24,509 bases of DNA from DATIHQ01 sp035480535 (GCA_035480535.1 DATIHQ010000087.1:1-24509), one strand, 5' to 3'. Shown: positions 15,519 through 23,991, numbered from the stretch's first letter. Notes: generated by a model not told the origin, from the letters alone. Numbers and translations are program-made.

Positions 15519-16556
15519 GTCCTTAGTCATAAGCCTGTTGGCTGCTGCCACAACCTCATCCACGCCGATCTGCAGGAAGCAGAATGGCACACCGCATTTT
15601 CTCTTCAAACACGGCTCGCAAGTAGGCCTCTTTGAAATGGCAATTGCGTTCGGGGCGAGATGGGGCCCGCAAAGATGGGGATCGGTTGAACAATAGAGCG
15701 CCACAACGGGGCGATTGAGCGCGCAAGCCAAATGAACAGGGCCCGTATCATTGCAAATGAGCAGATCCATTTGCTCTAGCAGAGCTGCAAAGGCGCGAAG
15801 GCTCGTGTTTGATTCATAGAGATGCGCGCCTGGAATTTGCGCCGCGACTTCTTCCATGAGCGCTTTTTCCGCACCATTTCCTGTAATGAGAATCTCGCAC
15901 TTCATCTGCTCCTTCAACTTCCGTCCCACTTCAGCAAAATTGGCCGCAGGCCACCTCTTAAACCCATCTTTTGATCCCGGATGAATGGCGATCCACGGCC
16001 CCTTCGAGCGCGGCGGCAATTTTTCTTCCGGTTGCAGGAAGAGGGAGAGCGTTTGCACGTAGGGCTTGGCGCCGATTTGTTCGGCAATTTTTAGCCGGCG
16101 GATGATTTCATGTTGAGAGAGAAGCGGCAGGGGATGGGTGAGGAGTGAATCGAGTCCCTTATTTATGCCAGCCGTGCCAACCACTTTTTCCGCTCCCAAT
16201 AAAGAACAAAGAGGCAACGTGAGCCGCTGCGAGGCGTGAAAGAGAAGGACAGTATCGAATTTCTCGGCGTAGAGCCTTTTCCAAAGGGAAAAGAAACGGG
16301 GCAGAAGCGGCTCTTCTAAAACGTGGAGCTGATCAATGGAGGGATTGTGTTTCAGGAGCTGCATGCCGATGGGACTTGTGAGAACGGCGAGATAAGCATC
16401 TGGGTGGCGCTGCCGGATATTCTGGATAGCCGGAGTGGCCCAAAGCGTGTCTCCGAGCGCCGTTGTCGCGACGATGAGAAGGCGATTTGTCGCCCGATGT
16501 TTTGGAAGGAGCCACTGAGCTAGGCGGACAAAGCCTCGAATGAGTTGATTTTTCAA
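15480..16556 (-). CDS. Family 9 glycosyltransferase, ADP-heptose:LPS heptosyltransferase-like
   Basis: Members of this family add heptose (or a related sugar) to the LPS core on the cytoplasmic face of the inner membrane. The 358-residue protein has the GT9 N-terminal strand LLIVATTALGDTLWATPAI (26-44), the phosphate-binding HPGSKDGFKRWP in the middle, and the nucleotide-site CNDTGPVHLACAL near the C-terminal third. The start is a TTG overlapping the carB stop (TTGA), with AGGAGA 7 bases upstream, so it is coupled to carB. The last ~12 residues (MRISARREELR and the preceding V) and the stop codon come from repeat copy 2, suggesting that the repeat landed at the 3' end and replaced the original terminus. 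Confidence 0.9.
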   Translation of the reverse strand: MKNQLIRGFVRLAQWLLPKHRATNRLLIVATTALGDTLWATPAIQNIRQRHPDAYLAVLTSPIGMQLLKHNPSIDQLHVLEEPLLPRFFSLWKRLYAEKFDTVLLFHASQRLTLPLCSLLGAEKVVGTAGINKGLDSLLTHPLPLLSQHEIIRRLKIAEQIGAKPYVQTLSLFLQPEEKLPPRSKGPWIAIHPGSKDGFKRWPAANFAEVGRKLKEQMKCEILITGNGAEKALMEEVAAQIPGAHLYESNTSLRAFAALLEQMDLLICNDTGPVHLACALNRPVVALYCSTDPHLCGPHLAPNAIAISKRPTCEPCLKRKCGVPFCFLQIGVDEVVAAANRLMTKDVMRISARREELR

Positions 16557-19500
16557 GAAGTCATCTCCTGATACGAGCGCACGGGTAAATCTTCAGGTTT
16601 GAGTTCAGCTAAACAATGCAGAAAGATCTGCGCTAGCTGTAGATTGGTGATGAGGGGAATATGATGGTCGATCGCGAGGCGCCGAATTTTAAAGCCCGCC
16701 GAATCTTTCTCCGTGCCCGTTCGGGGGATATTGATGATCAGATCGACCTTTCTCTGCGCGAGGAGAGTGGTGACATTCGGTTCGTACTTTTCTCCTACTT
16801 TATAGACAGAAACCGATCCCACTCCCTGCTTGGCGAGCGCATCGTGAGTCCCTTCTGTCGCATAGATATCCCATCCTTGACTTTCCAGGCGGCGCAGGGG
16901 ATCGAACAGCTTCACTCGCTGCTCGCCGCTGGCACTCACGAAGAGCCTTTTGCCGCGGATGTTTTGCTCTGTGGAGAGCCAAGAGGCGAAAAAAGCCTCG
17001 AGATAATTTTCCCCAATATTGGCCACCTCGCCGGTCGATGCCATTTCCACATTGGCGACTGGGTCAGCCCCTTTCAGCCGCTTATAGGAAAATTGAGGCG
17101 TTTTCACACCCACATATTCGAGTTCAAGTGTCTCAAAGCTGCGCGGTTTATATTGATTCAGGAGGATTTCCGCTACGAGTTCGATGAAATTGCACTGGGT
17201 CACTTTGGAGACGAAGGGAAAGGAGCGGGAAGCGCGGACATTGCATTCAATGACCTGAATGGCGTTGTCTTTTGCGATGAATTGGATGTTAAAGGGGCCT
17301 GTGATTTGCAGCGCCTTGACAATGGCGCGGGTGATTTTTTTCGATCTTCGAATCGTTTCCAAATATAAGCGCTGCGGGGGAAGGACGATCGTCGCATCGC
17401 CTGAGTGAACGCCTGCATTTTCCACATGTTCTGCAATGGCCGAAACGATCACTTCTCCCTGTTTTGCCACCCCATCGATCTCCAATTCTTTGGCATTCTC
17501 GATGAATTTAGAGATCACGATGGGATGATCGGGAGAAATCACGGCGGCTTCTTTTAAATATTTTTCCAGATCCTCTTCATTGGTGACCACATTCATCGCC
17601 GCTCCTGAAAGAACATAGGAAGGGCGGATCAAAAGGGGATAGCCATAGTGATAGGCAAAATCTTTTGCCTTTTTCAAACTCGCCACCCGCTGCCAGGGAG
17701 GCTGATCTACTTTTAAATCGCGAAGAAGGGAAGAGAAAGAATCTCGATTCTCCGCTTTATCGATTGAGGCGGCCGATGTGCCGAGAATGGGATATCCATT
17801 TCGATGCAGTGGATAGGCGAGATTATTGGCGATTTGCCCTCCCACAGAGACGATCAGCCCGCGCGGATGTTCAAAATCGGCAATATCTTGCACTCTTTCC
17901 AACGTGAGCTCTTCAAAATAGAGGCGATCTGACTCATCGAAATCGGTCGAGACAGTTTCAGGATTGGAATTCATGAGAATCACTTCCACTTTGTGCTTGC
18001 GCAAAGTGCGGGCCATGTTCACGGCGCACCAATCAAATTCAACAGAAGAGCCAATGCAATAGGGTCCCGAGCCCAACACGATCATCGGTTTTTTCTTCGA
18101 GGGAACAACATCGTGAGCCTGGGCTAAATAAGTCGTGTAGAGATAATTCGTTTCGGCGTCGAATTCTCCCGCAAGCGTATCGATCTGTTTGATGAAAGGA
18201 GTGATCTTATGCTTCAATCGCAACTTGCGAATCGCCTCCTCGTTCTCCTTTTTGATCCGCGCAATGGAGCGATCTGAGAATCCCAGTTCTTTCGCTCGCC
18301 GCAACAGCTCCGGCGTCAATTTTTTCTGCGCCATTCCTTTCTCAAAAACGGCGAGATCGCGGATCTGCACTAGAAACCAGGGATCGATATACGAAAGGTC
18401 TCTCGCCTCTTCAACGCTTCCTCCTTTCAGAAAATAATCATACAGAGCAAACAATCGCCGATCAGTCGGCTTTTGGATTTCATTCATCGGGATTTCTTCG
18501 GGAAAGTCATCGATACCGCTCGAGCCAATATTCAGCATCCGGATTCCCTTTTGCAGCGCCTCAGGGAAAGAGCGGCCGATCGCCATCACTTCTCCCACGC
18601 TTTTCATCTCCGTTCCAATTGTCCGATCTGCCGTCTTTAGCTTCTGCGTATCCCAACGGGGGATTTTCACTACGATGTAGTCGAGAGCCGGCTCAAAAAA
18701 GGCCGTAGTTTTCCGCGTGATCGCATTGGACACTTCATCGAGGGTATATCCCAACGCTAACTTGGCAGCGACAAAGGCCAGCGGATAGCCCGTTGCCTTC
18801 GAGGCCAGTGCGCTGGAGCGGGAAAGGCGGGCATTCATTTCAATGACGCGGTATTGGCTCGTCTTCGGATCGAGCGCAAATTGCACATTGCATTCCCCCT
18901 GAATTTTAAAATGGCGCGCAGCCCGAATAGCAATTTCTCTCAGCAGGTGATATTCATAATTATTCAATGTTTGCGAAGGGGCGACGACGATGCTCTCTCC
19001 CGTATGGATCCCCATTGGATCTAAATTTTCCATATTGCAAATCGTCAATGCCTGATCATTCGCATCGCGTACCACTTCATATTCCAACTCTTTCCAGCCC
19101 AGCAGATATTCTTCGATCAAGATCTGCGGCGCGCCATGCAAAGCCTGTTGCGCCCTCTCCCGCATCTCCTCCCCATTTTCAATCTTCCCCGATCCCAGCC
19201 CTCCCAAGGAAAATCCAGAACGCATCATCACTGGGTAGCCGATTCGCTCTGCCGCCTCCAGCGCCGCCTCAACACTCGTTACTGCATAACTCAGAGGACT
19301 CAAAATGCCAATCGAAGCTAAATTCTGTTTAAACAGATCGCGATCTTCAGTCAGCCGGATCGATTCGACGGGAGTTCCCAGCACTTTTACTTTGTGCTTC
19401 TTTAAAATCCCTTCCTTCTCCAGCTCCAGCCCCAAATTCAAAGCTGTTTGCCCCCCGAAACTCAATAAAATATAATCGGGATCTTCCTTCTCGATGATCT

Positions 19501-19708
19501 TTTCAACCGTCGCTACATTCAGCGGCTGCAAATACAGCACATCGGCCATCCCTGGATCGGTCTGCACGGTAGCCACGTTGGGATTCACCAGAATCGTCCT
19601 CAGCCCCTCTTCCTTCAAAGCCTTAATCGCCTGCGATCCCGAGTAGTCAAACTCTCCCGCCTGCCCAATCCGGAGTCCCCCCGAACCCAGTATCAACACG
19701 CTTTTCAT
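16553..19708 (-). CDS. carB: Carbamoyl-phosphate synthase large chain, CAD/CPS1-like
   Basis: CarB uses ammonia tunnelled from CarA, bicarbonate and two ATP to make carbamoyl phosphate. The 1051 residues comprise two homologous ATP-grasp halves. The first starts at LGSGGLRIGQAGEFDYSG (7-24). The second starts near residue 545 with LGSGPYCIGSSVEFDWCAV, where E. coli has GGGPNRIGQGIEFDYCCV. The C-terminal ~130 residues form the MGS-like regulatory domain. YVLSGAAMNV, EHVENAGVHSGDAT and VEMASTGEV match animal CAD and CPS1 and also Bacteroidetes-type CarB better than E. coli. AAGGAG lies 8 bases before the ATG. It follows carA after 35 bases and is coupled to the heptosyltransferase gene. Confidence 0.97.
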   Translation of the reverse strand: MKSVLILGSGGLRIGQAGEFDYSGSQAIKALKEEGLRTILVNPNVATVQTDPGMADVLYLQPLNVATVEKIIEKEDPDYILLSFGGQTALNLGLELEKEGILKKHKVKVLGTPVESIRLTEDRDLFKQNLASIGILSPLSYAVTSVEAALEAAERIGYPVMMRSGFSLGGLGSGKIENGEEMRERAQQALHGAPQILIEEYLLGWKELEYEVVRDANDQALTICNMENLDPMGIHTGESIVVAPSQTLNNYEYHLLREIAIRAARHFKIQGECNVQFALDPKTSQYRVIEMNARLSRSSALASKATGYPLAFVAAKLALGYTLDEVSNAITRKTTAFFEPALDYIVVKIPRWDTQKLKTADRTIGTEMKSVGEVMAIGRSFPEALQKGIRMLNIGSSGIDDFPEEIPMNEIQKPTDRRLFALYDYFLKGGSVEEARDLSYIDPWFLVQIRDLAVFEKGMAQKKLTPELLRRAKELGFSDRSIARIKKENEEAIRKLRLKHKITPFIKQIDTLAGEFDAETNYLYTTYLAQAHDVVPSKKKPMIVLGSGPYCIGSSVEFDWCAVNMARTLRKHKVEVILMNSNPETVSTDFDESDRLYFEELTLERVQDIADFEHPRGLIVSVGGQIANNLAYPLHRNGYPILGTSAASIDKAENRDSFSSLLRDLKVDQPPWQRVASLKKAKDFAYHYGYPLLIRPSYVLSGAAMNVVTNEEDLEKYLKEAAVISPDHPIVISKFIENAKELEIDGVAKQGEVIVSAIAEHVENAGVHSGDATIVLPPQRLYLETIRRSKKITRAIVKALQITGPFNIQFIAKDNAIQVIECNVRASRSFPFVSKVTQCNFIELVAEILLNQYKPRSFETLELEYVGVKTPQFSYKRLKGADPVANVEMASTGEVANIGENYLEAFFASWLSTEQNIRGKRLFVSASGEQRVKLFDPLRRLESQGWDIYATEGTHDALAKQGVGSVSVYKVGEKYEPNVTTLLAQRKVDLIINIPRTGTEKDSAGFKIRRLAIDHHIPLITNLQLAQIFLHCLAELKPEDLPVRSYQEMTS
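16564..16569 (-). promoter_or_regulatory. Ribosome-binding site supporting the TTG start of the heptosyltransferase
   Basis: On the minus strand AGGAGA lies 7 bases before the TTG at 16556-16554, inside the last codons of carB. No ATG or GTG follows before the first conserved beta strand, so this site decides the start. Confidence 0.65.
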
Positions 19709-19743
19709 CTAACAGGCTCCTTTGGTGGATCTCTTCTCTCTCA

Positions 19744-20787
19744 TTACAGTGACCTGTGGAATTTCTGGAACAAATATTCCGCATCCGTCGGGCCTGGGTG
19801 GCTCTCGGGATGGAATTGGACGGCGAAGTAGGGGAGCTTTTTATGGGCAATTCCCTCAACAGATTGATCATTGAGGCTGCGGAAACTCACTCTCCAATCT
19901 CTTGGCAGACTTTTCTCATCGATCGCATAGCCATGGTTTTGCGATGTGAGGATCGCTTGTTTTCTCTCTAAATCCATGCAGGGATGATTTTGCCCCCGAT
20001 GGCCAAATTTCAACTTGTAAGTTTTGCCGCCAATCGCCAAAGCCATGAGCTGGGCGCCCAAACAAATTCCCATGATCGGCTTTTGCCGCTTCAACACTTT
20101 GCGCAAAATTGCAATCGTCTCTCTACAGACCACAGGATCTCCAGGGCCATTGGAAAGAAACAATCCATCGTAATCCTCTTCCGAATAATCGTAATTGTGG
20201 GGAACTCTCACCACTTGAATCGGAAACTTTGTCAGGCAGCGCAAAATATTTGCCTTCATTCCACAATCCACCGCAATCACTCTTTTCGGACCCGATCCAT
20301 ACACCTCTTTAGCAGGCAAACTCACCTTTCCCACAAGATGGGTCCGATTCGGATCAGGAAACACCCGAGGCCGCCTATTTCCAATGCAAATCGCACCGAG
20401 GGCAACTCCTCTTTTCCGAAGCAGCTTGGTCAACTCGCGCGTATCGACGCCCACGATGAGGGGCACATGTTGTTCGCGCAGCCATTCCACAAACGAACAC
20501 TCTGAGTCCCAATGACTTGGGGTTTGACAAACCGATCCGGCAACGACGCCGGCGGCTTGAATTTTCTCCGATTCCCAGGTTTCGCTATTAGGGACGCCGT
20601 AATTGCCGATGAGGGGGTAGGTAAATGTGAGGATTTGCCCTGCGTAAGAAGGATCGGTGAGAGACTCGACATAACCGGTCATTCCGGTGGAAAAGACCAC
20701 TTCGCCGAAATAGGCATCTCTTTGCCATTCCGGAGAAAAGCCTGGGAAGATTTCTCCCGATTCGAGAATCAACTTTGCAGGAATCAT
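19744..20787 (-). CDS. carA: Carbamoyl-phosphate synthase small chain (glutaminase)
   Basis: CarA hydrolyses glutamine and passes ammonia to CarB. The 347-residue protein has the N-terminal CPSase domain (LTDPSYAG at 43-50, YPLIGNYGVP at 57-66, CQTPSHW at 87-93) and a class I glutamine amidotransferase domain. The triad is complete: Cys242 in GICLGAQ, and His326 and Glu328 in FHPE. The usual GICLGHQ has Ala in place of His, which is not a triad residue. TPSHW, LTSQNHGYA and SLPRDW resemble animal CAD. It is somewhat short (E. coli has 382 residues). There is no clear Shine-Dalgarno before the ATG, and repeat copy 3 ends 60 bases upstream. Confidence 0.96.
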   Translation of the reverse strand: MIPAKLILESGEIFPGFSPEWQRDAYFGEVVFSTGMTGYVESLTDPSYAGQILTFTYPLIGNYGVPNSETWESEKIQAAGVVAGSVCQTPSHWDSECSFVEWLREQHVPLIVGVDTRELTKLLRKRGVALGAICIGNRRPRVFPDPNRTHLVGKVSLPAKEVYGSGPKRVIAVDCGMKANILRCLTKFPIQVVRVPHNYDYSEEDYDGLFLSNGPGDPVVCRETIAILRKVLKRQKPIMGICLGAQLMALAIGGKTYKLKFGHRGQNHPCMDLERKQAILTSQNHGYAIDEKSLPRDWRVSFRSLNDQSVEGIAHKKLPYFAVQFHPESHPGPTDAEYLFQKFHRSL

Positions 20788-20846
20788 GTTAGAAACCGAG
20801 GATAACTTAGTGGCCAGTTCCGGATCAAGAGAGTAGTTTTGGACAC

Positions 20847-21053
20847 AGACTTAGGATCGACACCGTAATGCGAATATCAGCGCAGAGGATAGGAACTGAG
20901 ATATCGCAGAGGATGAGAGGTGGGGATGCCCCACACCCCAAAAAATATTTCTGGGAGCGTGAGGGCTTCCCTCACCTCTCGTCCTCTGCGATATCTCTGT
21001 TCTTGCTTTGCCTCCGCGCTGATATTCGCATTACGGTGTTGATCCCTAAGTCT
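20847..21053. repeat. Cloverleaf palindromic repeat, copy 3
   Basis: The core runs from GTAATGC at 20865 to GCATTAC at 21034. The inverted match extends outward to AGACTTAGG on both sides (20847 and 21053), which includes the hemH stop codon. The tip hairpins are consecutive at 20921-20933, 20934-20959 and 20960-20974, closed by GAGAGG (20915-20920) with CCTCTC (20975-20980). Both arms carry ATATCGCAGAG where both arms of copy 1 carry TTAGCCGC(A/G)GAG. It has the same orientation as copy 1 and lies between hemH and carA. Confidence 0.92.
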
Positions 21054-22020
21054 TCCCTCGGATTAGCATGGAGTTGTCGCAAAGGTTGGTTTCCCCGGCG
21101 ATTTGGGCGAGAGCCTCGATCCAATAGGGTTCGAGATTGAGCGCCGGACAGCGATAGGCTTGGATGTTTTTAGCCCGAATCGGGGGCAGATAGAGCTTCT
21201 CAATTTCATAGAGCGTTTCAATATGATCAGAGGTGAACGTAATCGGCACAATCACCACATGGGTTCTTTTTTCATTCCATTCGAGAATCTTCTCGCAAAC
21301 TTCATTGGTATAGGGTTGCAGCCACTCCTCAGGCCCAAATTTGGACTGGTAGGAGAGACGCCCCAGTGCATTGGGAAAGCCTTTCAGAACTTCCTTAAAT
21401 GACTGTTTGCATTCCGATTCGTAGATGTCTCCCGCAGCAATGAACGAAAGGGGAATCCCGTGCGCCGAAAAAAGGAGAACCGTATCCTCTTCTTTCAATC
21501 GATGCTGATCGAGAAAGTGGGCAATTCGCTTTCGATAGGCGGCGGTGAAGGCTGGATGGGCCGCATAGGATTTGATCCAGCGGAGTTGATTGCATGCAGC
21601 AGATGAGAGATGGCGGCTGAAAAAGCGGGCGATGCTCCCCGTTGTCGCATAACAAAATTGAGGGAAGAGGGGAAGAACGCGGATTTCGGAGGCTGATTGC
21701 TCGATTTTTTTAAGAGAGGCGGCATGTGTTGCGGGAAGGTAACGGTGGAAGGTGAGGACGGGCGCCTTGAGTTTAGCGGAGAGCGCCTGCGCGAGATTTT
21801 CCGTATCGAAATAAATGGGGGATTTTCCCCCGATCTCCGCATAGTCGGGGCGGATTTTCAACGATCGCTTGCGGGCGACTCTCTTAAAAAGCCAATTGTG
21901 AAAAAGACGGGGCATCCGCGTCCGGATGACATCGCGGTCGCAGAGGAGTTCTTGCAGGAAGGAACCGATCTCATCCAAATGGCGGGGTCCCCCAAAATTC
22001 ACTAGGAGATATTTTAACAT
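21046..22020 (-). CDS. hemH: Ferrochelatase
   Basis: HemH inserts ferrous iron into protoporphyrin IX (or coproporphyrin III) at the end of heme synthesis. From the ATG at 22020 the protein has 324 residues, the usual length, and begins LKYLLVNFGGP, a typical HemH N-terminus; a TTG at 22056 would add 12 unlikely residues. The catalytic His187 is in FSAHGIP and Glu268 is in TSDHIETLYE. YQSKFGPEEWLQP precedes the latter, as in the family. No transmembrane tail is seen. It is divergent from the outer-membrane protein gene, with only 59 bases between. Its stop codon falls inside the outer arm of repeat copy 3. Confidence 0.95.
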   Translation of the reverse strand: MLKYLLVNFGGPRHLDEIGSFLQELLCDRDVIRTRMPRLFHNWLFKRVARKRSLKIRPDYAEIGGKSPIYFDTENLAQALSAKLKAPVLTFHRYLPATHAASLKKIEQSASEIRVLPLFPQFCYATTGSIARFFSRHLSSAACNQLRWIKSYAAHPAFTAAYRKRIAHFLDQHRLKEEDTVLLFSAHGIPLSFIAAGDIYESECKQSFKEVLKGFPNALGRLSYQSKFGPEEWLQPYTNEVCEKILEWNEKRTHVVIVPITFTSDHIETLYEIEKLYLPPIRAKNIQAYRCPALNLEPYWIEALAQIAGETNLCDNSMLIRGKT

Positions 22021-22079
22021 GGCGAAGACAATGCAAAATTTTCCTTTCTTGCACAAGCTTCATATGTTATGGGGGAAAT

Positions 22080-23207
22080 ATGAGAATCATTCTATTCCTC
22101 TGTTCTACTTTCCTTCTCTATGGAGAATGTACGAGGGAAGATTATTGCTTTTGGAAGTGTGGGAAAAAAGAAGAAGTTAAGCCGGGCGAAGAAACTAAAG
22201 AATCTCTCCCCGGCACTGTTCACGGGACAGAAGAACCGGCGCCGGCACCCACCCCTCTTGTCCAAGAATATTGGGCCTTCCACAAATGGGCCGCGCTTGG
22301 CTATCGCTACGATCGGCAGCAGTTCGATGAATTTGTCCATGGTCTTCCCAATACAATGAAATCGCAGACTACAATCCATGGGCGCAGCACTCTGACGCTA
22401 AAAGTGGGATCGCACACGCAGTATAAATCAGCCATTTTGGGCATTCATGGGGGCTATGGATGGCTCATTGATGGAAATTGGGACTATTCAAACAAGGGAA
22501 ATGGGGTCAATGAACCGTTTTCTTTGAATAATTTTCTGTTGGGCGCTGGCTATACGGCCGATGTGCAAGGATCTCTGGGATGGGAGTTTAAAGTATTTAA
22601 AAGCCCAAGTTTTAAATTTTCATTCATCCCCGGCGCAGGATATCGCTACGCCCACATCATGAATTGGGCGGAAAATGAGAAATCGTTTCCGATCCCCACC
22701 CCTCCCGCCTTTTTATCCGCGGGCACTTCGGGGGAAATTCGCACGAGCTTTCCCAAACCCAATCAGCAAGATTGGTTTGGCCCCATTGTCGACGCGCGCA
22801 TCCGCTTCCGTTTTTGGGACATAGGGCAATGGGATCTCTACTATCAATATCATTCCCTCACTCTTCGATCTACGAGCCGTCTCGATTACGATACATATCT
22901 CTATAACCCCGCAAGCACCCTGACTCTTGCGCAGCGGGTCCGCGCTAGTTCATTGATCAAAGCCGATGGCGTCGGAACTCAGCTCGGGGGGACTGAAATC
23001 CGCATTCACCGCGCAACAGGCTGGACCTTTGGGATTTATTTTGAAGGTTCAAGTACCTGGACTCGAAGCGCCAGCAACCAAATCAAGCAAAAGACAGAGA
23101 CGAATTTTCCCGCTCCACTTGTCGTTATCGACACCTGGGTCAATGAGCATGAAGAGGTCTTTTGGGTGAACTACTCCACCTCCATTTTCATGGGCTACAA
23201 ATTTTAA
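22080..23207 (+). CDS. Putative outer-membrane beta-barrel protein with Cys-rich N-terminus
   Basis: The protein has 375 residues and starts with a signal peptide (RIILFLCSTFLLYG). A short Cys-rich stretch follows (ECTREDYCFWKCGKK, three cysteines in about 11 residues), then a Pro/Glu linker. The rest alternates hydrophobic and polar residues in strands with many Trp/Tyr/Gly, for example GWTFGIYFEGSSTW and YYQYHSLTLRS. It ends in aromatic Phe (MGYKF), as outer-membrane barrels do. Chlamydiae carry many lineage-specific barrels and cross-link their envelope through cysteines, so the N-terminal cysteines may serve that; this is inference. GGGGGA lies shortly before the ATG. I could not assign a named family. 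Confidence 0.78.
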   Translation: MRIILFLCSTFLLYGECTREDYCFWKCGKKEEVKPGEETKESLPGTVHGTEEPAPAPTPLVQEYWAFHKWAALGYRYDRQQFDEFVHGLPNTMKSQTTIHGRSTLTLKVGSHTQYKSAILGIHGGYGWLIDGNWDYSNKGNGVNEPFSLNNFLLGAGYTADVQGSLGWEFKVFKSPSFKFSFIPGAGYRYAHIMNWAENEKSFPIPTPPAFLSAGTSGEIRTSFPKPNQQDWFGPIVDARIRFRFWDIGQWDLYYQYHSLTLRSTSRLDYDTYLYNPASTLTLAQRVRASSLIKADGVGTQLGGTEIRIHRATGWTFGIYFEGSSTWTRSASNQIKQKTETNFPAPLVVIDTWVNEHEEVFWVNYSTSIFMGYKF

Positions 23208-23247
23208 CCATTGGCTCTAAAAAGCCAAATCCTTAGAATCAGCTCTC

Positions 23248-23991
23248 ATGAAATTCATACATACCCTCATTTTGGCCGCGCTCCTCCTATTTCAAAGCTG
23301 CAGTTGCGGAAGCAATGACAAATCCGCCCTGCGCATTGGAATTGATCCCAATTGGTATCCCATCAACTTTGGCCCTCAAGAATCGTATGTAAATGGCTAT
23401 GTCGAAGACCTCCTTTTAGAAATTGCCAGCTATAGTGGAATCCAATTTGAGAGAATCCCAGCCAACTGGGATAGCCTCCTCGATGGAATCCGCGAGAAAA
23501 AATACGATGCGGTCATCTCCGCCCTGCCTCCCTATGAATTCAATAAAGCCAAATATGAATTCTCCGATAACATCCTCGATCTTGGCCCTGTTCTCATCGT
23601 CCCTGTCAATGCCCAGCACACAGATCTCTCCAAAATGGGAGGGGAACTCGTTGGCCTCGTCAATGGCGACCCCGCCGTTCTCCTCGTCCAAAAATATGGG
23701 GACATCGTCATCCGCAATTACGATTCCATCCCAGAGCTTCTCGACGCCCTATCCATTGGAGAAATCGAAGCGGCGCTCCTCAATCGCGTCCCAGCCGTCA
23801 CCTACATCTCCGATCTCTACGCAGATCGTCTTAAAGTGGCCTCCGCCCCCCTCAATGACGCTGGCCTTCATCTCGTCGCTGCCAAAGGAAGAAATCCCCA
23901 CCTCGTCTCTCTCTTCAACAAAAGCATCGAGCGGCTCCACAAAAAGAAGAAAATGGACGCCCTCCTCAAAAAATGGCAACTCACCCCTTAA
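23248..23991 (+). CDS. Extracytoplasmic solute-binding protein, family 3, lipoprotein
   Basis: The 247-residue protein has a hydrophobic leader ending in SCSC (Cys18 or Cys20), suggesting a lipid anchor, although the lipobox is imperfect. The mature part follows the family 3 amino-acid-binding pattern: LRIGIDPNWYPINF (28-41), GYVEDLLLEIASYSG, then WDSLLDGIREKKYDAVIS and the C-terminal HKKKKMDALLKKW. It probably captures an amino acid or similar small solute for an ABC transporter, but no permease or ATPase gene is in the window. It lies 40 bases after the barrel gene and may be co-transcribed with it. The chlamydial arginine-binding ArtJ belongs to this family, but I cannot claim orthology. 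Confidence 0.88.
   Translation: MKFIHTLILAALLLFQSCSCGSNDKSALRIGIDPNWYPINFGPQESYVNGYVEDLLLEIASYSGIQFERIPANWDSLLDGIREKKYDAVISALPPYEFNKAKYEFSDNILDLGPVLIVPVNAQHTDLSKMGGELVGLVNGDPAVLLVQKYGDIVIRNYDSIPELLDALSIGEIEAALLNRVPAVTYISDLYADRLKVASAPLNDAGLHLVAAKGRNPHLVSLFNKSIERLHKKKKMDALLKKWQLTP

Noticed and set aside
20788..20830. TTGATC-18-TATCCT as a carA promoter on the minus strand
   Set aside because: Each box matches only 4 of 6 positions, and transcription would start about at the ATG, leaving no leader or ribosome-binding site.
23211..23228. TTGGCT/AGCCAA hairpin after the barrel gene as a terminator
   Set aside because: The stem is only 6 bp and no T-run follows; the next gene starts 20 bases later, so co-transcription is more likely.
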